Positions 1 to 5,148 of a stretch of 5,148 bases of DNA are shown one piece after another. The notes beneath the pieces were generated by a model. The model made no database searches, had not been told where the DNA came from, and saw only the letters and a list, made by a program, of their open reading frames with translations. The stretch is from Marinilabiliaceae bacterium (GTDB lineage: Bacteria > Bacteroidota > Bacteroidia > Bacteroidales > Marinilabiliaceae). The position numbers and the translations under genes were made by a program. Each line of letters begins with the position of its first letter. Positions within the stretch are counted from its first letter, which is position 1. The stretch is taken from assembly GCA_027010905.1 (NCBI GenBank), contig JALVBA010000354.1:1-5148 (forward strand), read 5' to 3'.

Positions 1-198
1 CTATAAAAACACATGATTTGTCACCCACAAAATATAAGGTTTGAAAAACTGATGCTTTTATTGACGATTTAACTCCGGATGAATAATGCGGGTTAAGTGT
101 CTATATCAAATATCATGCGGTAACACATTTTAATTTTGTCTGTATAATGGACTAACTATCTCGTCTAAAGAATAATAAAAAACATTACGCCACAATAC

Positions 199-1677
199 CT
201 ATTTGCCCATCGGCTTTTTAAACACATTCTCAATACTCTCGTCAGGTTTTATCACATTATACTCTTTCCAGAATTCTGGGTCATAATCCTTAATCTCGTC
301 AGTAAGTATATATTTTGATTTGTAAAGCTCTGAAGCTTTAAACCGGATTTTGCCGGCTCTCTTAAAATCACTCATCAACAACTCAGTTACTGCGGTAAAC
401 ATCGATTTTTCTTGACTCTTTTTATCATTAACATGTACCTTCAACTCCCCCCGTAATTTATTCAGAACCCATCTATCCTCATACGGTCTATAATTTATCG
501 AATACTTCGCATATAATGGTTTAGCCTTTATTTTTCTTGACTCTTTACGTACCAGATATTTTTTACTATTCCGGAGAGAGTTTTTAGTCAACTCAAACAG
601 AGCACTTATCAGGGCATACGATTCAGTATCGATTCGTAATACCCCTTTGTAGAGCAGATCCCCGGTATCATCAATAGGTTCAAACGACACCAAATAGACC
701 AACCTGTCATATTCGTAATCCAGACCATCCAGCTTGTATTTATATAGTTTCTCTGAGTTTTTAGCAGGAAAGAAGTCCATGTAACGTGCGATATCAATCC
801 TCGAAAAGTAAAACGGGCCACCCTCCAAACGAAAATTCACACTCTGCATCTTCTCTACATCTCTGTATTTTCTACCCATAATAAATTTCACATGCTCAAG
901 TCTGAAAGATTCACTGTAAGGATACTTTAAGATATTCAGCACTGCCTCCGAAACATTCACATAGTTGTTATCCTGTTTTATTGTCTCCCTGAAAAATGAG
1001 GTAAAGAGGATACTCTTTTCAGAATAGTTAACCTTCTGATTCTCCATGAATAGGTCAACAATCTCATCAACATCTCTGTATCTTATTGTAACCTCAGGCA
1101 GCGATACCGATGACTCAATTAGTGTGATTTCGATTAAACGGTTGGTTGAATAGACAGGAGTTCTAACAGTTTTATAACCCAAAGAAGAGAAGAAGAGAGT
1201 ATCTCCAAAACAGTTAACAGGTACCTTAAGCTCAAACTCACCTGCATCATTTGTGACTGACCCCAGGGGTCGGTTTTTAAAACTGATGTTTACCATCGGC
1301 AAGGGAAGCCCTTTGCTATTCACAACAGATCCTGCAAGTGTAAAATATCTTTCCCCTTGTATACTCTTCTCTCGTATTACAATCTGATTGCCATCATGCA
1401 GTATCTCAACAGATGAGTCTGGTAGTAGCACTTCAAGCAGACGAATCGGATCTCTGTCAGTTGCACTAATTGTAATTAATGAATCGAAAGGGATACTATT
1501 TACGTCATAGGCAATTTTCAAGTCTGATCTCACCCGGATAGTATCAATCAGCTGTGACAGCGGGATATCAACATAACTTAGCGAGACTTTGACATAGTGC
1601 TGTTGCGAATAGGTGGTTACGACAGCAATATGAAAAAACAGAGTAAATATTATATTTTTAAATAACAATCTGCCCAT
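199..1677 (-). CDS. Exported STN-domain and carboxypeptidase-regulatory-like protein without TonB barrel
   Basis: This 492-residue protein starts with a Sec signal peptide: Arg3 and Lys7, a hydrophobic core at about 8-20, and likely cleavage after Ser24 (T-Y-S/Q-Q). Residues 28-103 look like an STN (secretin/TonB short N-terminal) domain, with the signature PLSQLIDTI at 39-47. Residues 113-188 match a CarboxypepD_reg-like beta-sandwich (AGSVVNSKGLPLPMVNI, then a TNDAGEFEL turn and SLGYKT). LPEVTIRY at 193-200 resembles the linker that precedes the plug in SusC-like receptors, but no plug or barrel follows. Residues 205-470 are beta-rich, faintly like LolA/DUF5686-type proteins, and end in a DPEFWKEYNVIKPDESIENVF tail at 466-486. 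In known systems the STN domain contacts FecR, so a periplasmic sensor or signal-transmitter role is inferred; the ligand is unknown. The gene lies 119 nt downstream of the anti-sigma gene. The ATG at 1677 is preceded by an A-run, and the signal peptide supports this start. The stop is TAG, and I see no frameshift that would explain a missing barrel. Confidence 0.5.
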   Translation of the reverse strand: MGRLLFKNIIFTLFFHIAVVTTYSQQHYVKVSLSYVDIPLSQLIDTIRVRSDLKIAYDVNSIPFDSLITISATDRDPIRLLEVLLPDSSVEILHDGNQIVIREKSIQGERYFTLAGSVVNSKGLPLPMVNISFKNRPLGSVTNDAGEFELKVPVNCFGDTLFFSSLGYKTVRTPVYSTNRLIEITLIESSVSLPEVTIRYRDVDEIVDLFMENQKVNYSEKSILFTSFFRETIKQDNNYVNVSEAVLNILKYPYSESFRLEHVKFIMGRKYRDVEKMQSVNFRLEGGPFYFSRIDIARYMDFFPAKNSEKLYKYKLDGLDYEYDRLVYLVSFEPIDDTGDLLYKGVLRIDTESYALISALFELTKNSLRNSKKYLVRKESRKIKAKPLYAKYSINYRPYEDRWVLNKLRGELKVHVNDKKSQEKSMFTAVTELLMSDFKRAGKIRFKASELYKSKYILTDEIKDYDPEFWKEYNVIKPDESIENVFKKPMGK

Positions 1678-1713
1678 AAAGATTTTTTTGGCGTTTAGTA
1701 TCTGACTGCATTT

Positions 1714-1730
1714 AGTTAGCAGTTAGCAGT
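1714..1730. repeat. Heptamer tandem repeat (AGTTAGC, about 2.4 copies) in intergenic gap
   Basis: AGTTAGC at 1714-1720 is repeated exactly at 1721-1727 and continues as AGT. It lies in the 119-nt gap between the anti-sigma and STN genes (1678-1796). Next to it are further short, degenerate words on the plus strand: ATCCG twice at 1731-1742, and a run of AACCC/GGAAC-like words at about 1759-1786. Similar degenerate short-word intergenic repeats occur in Bacteroidetes genomes, so this is more likely a dispersed intergenic repeat than a dedicated operator. That assignment is an inference from general familiarity. The overlapping stem ACTGC (1705-1709) with GCAGT (1719-1723) is only 5 bp and has no T-run after it, so it is not a terminator. 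Confidence 0.5.
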
Positions 1731-1796
1731 ATCCGGCATCCGAAATCAACTAATCGGCAACCCGGAACAAGAAACCCAAAACCCCATACCTAAAGA

Positions 1797-2822
1797 TCAC
1801 TCCCCGCTAACAACATACCGGTTACCCTTACGAACATACTGCAAGTGATGTGTATCGCAGATAGTTTTAAGAATAAAGTCAATTGTTTGCTTATCAAAAT
1901 TAGCATCAATATTTCTATTATCAACCAATGAGTTGTTAATAATTTCAATATTTACCTTATAGACATCTTCAATCGTTGAAATGGCCTCAGTAAGAGGTGT
2001 GTTGACAAACTTAATTTTTTTCGTGTTCCAGGCCTTGAAATTGACATCTCGGCTACTATACCTCGTTAGCACATCATTTTCCCTATTGAAAAGTGCCGAT
2101 TCACCCTTTCTAATCAAAACAGTTTTTTCACCGGCAGTAACCTGCACTACCCCCGACTCAACAGTAACAATGGCCTCACTGCTGCCATCATCAGCTTTTA
2201 TATTAAATGATGTGCCCAAAACACGAACCTCCATACCATCAACATCAATAATGAAAGGATGCTGCTTTTCAGGCGCAACATTAAAAAAGGCCTCTCCGGT
2301 AAGTGATACGCCACGCACTTTACCACCAAACTGTGTAGGATATTTTAAAGTACTACCTCCATTAACAGCAACAGTTGTACCGTCGGTAAGTGTAATATTT
2401 TTCACTTCAGAACCTTTGGCTACAAGAGTATTAATGTGCGGCGCTCTACCTTGCCACAAAATATATCCCAAGCCAACACTCAAAATCAGCACCACCGATG
2501 CAGCAACTCTCCACATTGTATTCAACTTTTTTTGCTCTCTGTTCATTCTTCCGACAGCATAGACTTCAGACTGAGCATCAGTACCCGTTTTGTGAATCAT
2601 TGATTTCACCTTATCCCAGGCCATTTCAGAGTTAATATCACTCCTCTTCATTGTACTATTTACATCTTTCAACATACTATTCACTTCAAAATAGAGAGCA
2701 TCGTTTTCCGCATTCATATCTCGCCATAAGTTGAGCTCACTCTCTTCAGCATCGCTACACTCTTCGGTCAAACACTTCATCAGCAAACTCCAGATTATCT
2801 CTTCCCTATCTATTGTATTCAT
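1797..2822 (-). CDS. FecR-family anti-sigma factor (single-pass inner-membrane)
   Basis: The 341-residue product has the layout of Bacteroidetes FecR proteins. A cytoplasmic N-terminal part (about 1-100), expected to bind the sigma factor, includes the AWDKVKSMI segment (68-76) common near the end of that region. A single transmembrane helix lies at about 103-123 (MWRVAASVVLILSVGLGYIL). The periplasmic FecR domain follows at about 130-240, with the family motifs TLTDGTTVAVNGGSTLKYP, LTGEAFFNV, HPFIIDV, VRVLGTSFNI and VTVESGVVQV. The C-terminal 270-337 region is DUF4974-like, an STN-related fold (PLTEAISTI at 276-284, ending in GNRYVVSG). By analogy with FecR it holds the neighbouring sigma factor inactive, or activates it, according to a periplasmic signal. 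The gene begins 13 nt after the sigma stop codon, which implies translational and transcriptional coupling. The upstream sequence (GTGAGAAATC before ATG) offers only a weak ribosome site. The length is typical and no domain is missing. Confidence 0.5.
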   Translation of the reverse strand: MNTIDREEIIWSLLMKCLTEECSDAEESELNLWRDMNAENDALYFEVNSMLKDVNSTMKRSDINSEMAWDKVKSMIHKTGTDAQSEVYAVGRMNREQKKLNTMWRVAASVVLILSVGLGYILWQGRAPHINTLVAKGSEVKNITLTDGTTVAVNGGSTLKYPTQFGGKVRGVSLTGEAFFNVAPEKQHPFIIDVDGMEVRVLGTSFNIKADDGSSEAIVTVESGVVQVTAGEKTVLIRKGESALFNRENDVLTRYSSRDVNFKAWNTKKIKFVNTPLTEAISTIEDVYKVNIEIINNSLVDNRNIDANFDKQTIDFILKTICDTHHLQYVRKGNRYVVSGE

Positions 2823-2835
2823 GATTTCTCACTTT

Positions 2836-3396
2836 TCAACTATTCAATAACTGTTTTTTCAGAGGAAGCAGTTTTTCGCGCAGATACTTTAACGCTTTGC
2901 CCATCTGCACCTCAACTGTTTTGGGCGAAATAGCCAACTTCTCAGCAATCTCCTTATACTTCAATCCCTCAATACGGCTCATTTTAAAAATCATCTTCCT
3001 GCGGGGAGGAAGCTCCTCAATCACTCTATTTATCTGCTCTGCACTCTCCCTGTCGGGATATTGCGGCCACACACTCGCATCCGGTTCAACAGATTTTTCA
3101 TACCCTCTTACCACTCCCTGACGCTTCAACTCATTATGACACCGATTCCTTACCGAGACAACCAGATAACCCTGCAAAGAGCTAATCTCCAACGCAAATC
3201 TCTTCTCCCAAAATTTCACAAACACATCCTGAACAATACTTTCTGTACGATCTTTGTCGTGCAGATAGTTCAGAGCAAAAAGAACCATTGACGCATAGTA
3301 TCTTTTAAAAATTACCTCGAAGGCAACCTCATCACCATTTCTCAATCTCTTTAATAGAAATACATCTTCAGTTTTCTTATCCTGACTAAGTGTCAT
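2836..3396 (-). CDS. ECF RNA polymerase sigma factor, Bacteroidetes FecI/RpoE-like
   Basis: The 186-residue protein has both ECF sigma domains and no other. Sigma region 2 covers about 13-80 (LLKRLRNGDEVAFEVIFKRY, then the QDVFVKFWEKR segment at 56-66 typical of region 2.2). Region 4 covers about 122-176 and contains a helix-turn-helix (GLKYKEIAEKLAISPKTVE at 144-162), preceded by the ELPPRRKMIF stretch usual in Bacteroidetes ECF factors. It directs RNA polymerase to a small set of promoters, probably under control of the FecR protein encoded 13 nt downstream. The ATG at 3396 gives a normal N-terminus. No Bacteroidetes-type promoter (TTTG / TAnnTTTG) is visible in the 57-nt gap upstream, so the gene may be read from the preceding gene's transcript or from an ECF-specific promoter that I cannot recognise. 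The regulated targets cannot be read from the sequence. Confidence 0.5.
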   Translation of the reverse strand: MTLSQDKKTEDVFLLKRLRNGDEVAFEVIFKRYYASMVLFALNYLHDKDRTESIVQDVFVKFWEKRFALEISSLQGYLVVSVRNRCHNELKRQGVVRGYEKSVEPDASVWPQYPDRESAEQINRVIEELPPRRKMIFKMSRIEGLKYKEIAEKLAISPKTVEVQMGKALKYLREKLLPLKKQLLNS

Positions 3397-3453
3397 TAAT
3401 TGGTTTGTTTATTAGAGGACATCTGTTAATTAATTTTCCCTTATCGGAACAGA

Positions 3454-5073
3454 CTATTTTTTTAAGAAAAACACCGTTACCAGAGCGGCATGATCTGACG
3501 GGAAGCCATAGGAATAGTTATCAATAACGTAGCTAGTAACAGGTTTCAGTTTATCGCCTTTGTAATAGATAAAATCTATTCTATCCTGCATCGAATTTTT
3601 AAATATAGGCGACCATGTTTGCCCAAGGTCTTTTGTTTCATCAGGATGAAGCATTCGGTAGCTATCAACAAACCCCCTGTTCTCCATAAGTTTACTTACC
3701 GGAAATTCAACAATCAGGTTGTGATAGTTACTTTTGTTTCGTTCAGTCCAATCGAGATGAGAGCCGCTGTTAAAATCACCGGCAACAACAATAGTGTGCT
3801 TTTTACTTTGTGAAAACGAAACCAGCTCACCCAAAATAAACCGCATCTGACGACCACGGGTCAGCCGTTCACGTTCGATAATTGAATCGGGAATTGCACT
3901 TCCGGTCTTAATGCATGCACCAATATTCGGAACGTTATCCAACCACACAGGACAAAACAGGACATCACCATCACCCCCCAAATGAATACTGACACAACCA
4001 AAATTAAGGGGCTTGTAGATATCGTAACTATCAGCTAAAGGGTATCTGCTCAATACACTCAAATTTAACGAACGATAAAAATAGCTGTACCCTAAAGCAT
4101 CTGCAATTTTCTCTCCCGAGCCATCTGTCTCCTGAAGTAAAATAATATCGGCATTTGAATTACGAATAATATCAACAACCCTCTTCACACCTACTGTCTT
4201 ACCCGGATGTTTACCCCCATGCCACAAGTTCCATGTCATTACAATAACTCTACCCTCAGGATCCAAAGTAACAGGCATCTGAATTGCACTATGCGAAACA
4301 AATGAGTTTTCAACCTCATCATCTTTCAAAGCCCTCGCCCAAACTTTAAAACCATCAATGAAACCATTAAATGTCTCCATATGAAAATCAATAGCCAGAG
4401 GATCAGTTCCAATGTAAAACTGTTTGCTTACACAACTGCTGTTTAAATCTGTAAGAGAGAATACAGCTCTGTTTCTTCCGTCAAAATATATTCGTGCTTC
4501 ACTCTTACTTCTATTTAAAGAGAAAGCCAGCTGATGCCACCGATTATCATTAAGTCTCTGAACTTTATCTGTAGGGTTATAGCTCCACTGCGACTTCCCG
4601 TCAGACAGTGTCCATGACCAACTGCCGTTAGTAGCTGTAGCAAATTCCCAACCAACAAACGAATCATTAACCATTTTTTTTGACCCTGCAATTACGTAAC
4701 ATTCATTATCTCCGGCAACTTTTTTAACCCAAGCCTCCACAGTAAACTCACCATAATCAGCCAGATTATAATCATCTGAACAGGTCAAAACTACTGGCTT
4801 CCGTATTCTACTTGTTCCCGATAGATTTAAGCTTGTGTCATCCACTCCGGCCTCATATACATATTTACCATTACCACCAATATCAACATCTGCCATTCCT
4901 GTATTCTCAACCTTATTGTTAAAATCAATATCAATCATAGCCATTCCGGTGTTACTCGTAATTTTCGTATCACTACACCTACTCAATAGAGCAGACATTA
5001 ACACCAGCACTATTAAGCCGGCAAAACCCATAACTCTTTTATCTATAAAAATCATCTGTCTGCTATTAATCAT
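3454..5073 (-). CDS. Secreted LamG-like plus endonuclease/exonuclease/phosphatase family protein, putative lipoprotein
   Basis: Numbering is from the ATG at 5073 (539 residues). An ATG at 5109 would add 12 residues; 5073 is preferred because it gives a normal-length export signal. The hydrophobic core (17-31) ends at Cys33 in LLSRC, a possible but imperfect lipobox with Arg at -1. Residues 41-70 hold two copies of an NTGMA..D-D motif. Residues about 73-260 look like a LamG/concanavalin-like jelly roll (EFTVEAWVKK, WHQLAFSLNRSKSEARIYFDG, GFIDGFKVWARAL), often a glycan- or ligand-binding module. Residues 275-539 form an EEP-fold hydrolase. Its expected metal and catalytic positions are present: Asn282 (TWNLWHGG), Glu315 (LLQE), His364 (SIHLGGD), Asp433/Asn435 (AGDFNSGS), Asp500 (QDRIDFIYY) and Asp527-His528 (PSDHAALV). 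EEP enzymes cleave phosphodiester or phosphomonoester bonds in nucleic acids, phospholipids or inositol phosphates; the substrate here is not determined. An extracytoplasmic location is inferred. The gene ends 57 nt before the sigma gene. Confidence 0.5.
   Translation of the reverse strand: MINSRQMIFIDKRVMGFAGLIVLVLMSALLSRCSDTKITSNTGMAMIDIDFNNKVENTGMADVDIGGNGKYVYEAGVDDTSLNLSGTSRIRKPVVLTCSDDYNLADYGEFTVEAWVKKVAGDNECYVIAGSKKMVNDSFVGWEFATATNGSWSWTLSDGKSQWSYNPTDKVQRLNDNRWHQLAFSLNRSKSEARIYFDGRNRAVFSLTDLNSSCVSKQFYIGTDPLAIDFHMETFNGFIDGFKVWARALKDDEVENSFVSHSAIQMPVTLDPEGRVIVMTWNLWHGGKHPGKTVGVKRVVDIIRNSNADIILLQETDGSGEKIADALGYSYFYRSLNLSVLSRYPLADSYDIYKPLNFGCVSIHLGGDGDVLFCPVWLDNVPNIGACIKTGSAIPDSIIERERLTRGRQMRFILGELVSFSQSKKHTIVVAGDFNSGSHLDWTERNKSNYHNLIVEFPVSKLMENRGFVDSYRMLHPDETKDLGQTWSPIFKNSMQDRIDFIYYKGDKLKPVTSYVIDNYSYGFPSDHAALVTVFFLKK
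4864..4953 (-). repeat. Intragenic duplicated 14-residue motif (NTGMA..D-D) in the LamG-EEP gene
   Basis: Two codon blocks 48 nt apart (4953-4912 and 4905-4864) encode related segments: NTGMAMIDIDFNNK and NTGMADVDIGGNGK. The NTGMA core is identical in protein but uses different synonymous codons at several positions (AAC/AAT, ACC/ACA, GCT/GCA), so the copies are not a recent exact duplication. The segment sits between the export signal and the LamG domain, and may be two similar beta-strands at the entry of the jelly roll or a short linker repeat. Confidence 0.5.
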
Positions 5074-5148
5074 GATATAAATATATTTTAATGTAACAAT
5101 TGTAAACATAACCTGAATTATGCAAGAATCCTGCTAACACACATGTAA

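Noticed and set aside
1..198. Possible terminator or further gene in the left flank
   Set aside because: I found no GC-rich hairpin followed by a T-run downstream of the STN stop codon. The minus-strand ATG at 14-12 runs off the window after five bases beyond two codons, so a new gene cannot be supported. No RNA gene structure is visible.
609..821. A 70-codon minus-strand open frame inside the STN gene
   Set aside because: It is an alternate frame of a gene with clear domains and matches no family I recognise.
1981..2562. A 193-codon plus-strand open frame antisense to the FecR gene
   Set aside because: It lies wholly inside the well-supported anti-sigma gene, shows no recognisable domain, and its Ser/Thr/Leu-rich composition is typical of an antisense shadow.
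2897..3291. Two plus-strand open frames antisense to the sigma factor gene
   Set aside because: Both overlap the sigma factor coding region and show no protein features of their own.
3619..3813. A 64-codon plus-strand open frame antisense to the EEP domain
   Set aside because: It is a shadow of conserved catalytic-domain coding sequence with no domain of its own.
4835..5080. An 81-codon hydrophobic plus-strand open frame antisense to the LamG-EEP N-terminus
   Set aside because: Its hydrophobicity follows from the antisense of the signal peptide and linker, and there is no independent evidence for a gene.
5078..5110. TATGTTTA (5110-5103) and TATATTTA (5085-5078) on the minus strand as Bacteroidetes -7 promoter elements
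   Set aside because: Each differs from TAnnTTTG at the last base, and neither has a TTTG-type -33 element at the expected spacing. AT-rich sequence yields such matches easily.

Overview
The window looks like a Bacteroidota (Bacteroidetes) chromosome segment, probably Bacteroidales or a relative. The DNA is AT-rich, start codons lack strong Shine-Dalgarno sequences, and the gene set is characteristic of that phylum: an ECF sigma factor, a FecR-type anti-sigma factor with the Bacteroidetes DUF4974-like C-terminus, and a protein with an STN domain followed by a CarboxypepD_reg-like domain. The species cannot be named from the sequence alone.

All four supported genes lie on the minus strand, so transcription runs from right to left. 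In that order they are: (1) 5073-3454, a secreted or lipid-anchored protein with an N-terminal LamG/concanavalin-like domain and a C-terminal endonuclease/exonuclease/phosphatase (EEP) domain with its catalytic residues intact; (2) 3396-2836, an ECF RNA polymerase sigma factor; (3) 2822-1797, a FecR-like single-pass anti-sigma factor; (4) 1677-199, an exported STN plus carboxypeptidase-regulatory-like protein with no TonB plug or beta-barrel. The gaps are 57, 13 and 119 nt. The sigma and anti-sigma genes are almost certainly co-transcribed. Membership of the first and last genes in the same transcript is plausible but not proven.

Genes 2-4 form the skeleton of a cell-surface signalling system. 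In the classical version an outer-membrane TonB-dependent transducer uses its periplasmic STN domain to contact FecR, which then frees or activates the sigma factor. Here the STN carrier has lost, or never had, the receptor barrel. In its place is a roughly 270-residue, beta-rich domain of unassigned function. This barrel-less arrangement is the most interesting feature of the window. The LamG-EEP protein next to it may be a target of the system or simply a neighbour.

Non-coding DNA is limited. The 119-nt gap before the STN gene holds a short heptamer tandem repeat and degenerate short-word repeats. The 57-nt gap before the sigma gene holds a weak inverted repeat. The leftmost 198 nt contain no gene, RNA or convincing terminator that I can support. 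I see no RNA genes, CRISPR arrays, insertion sequences or attachment sites.
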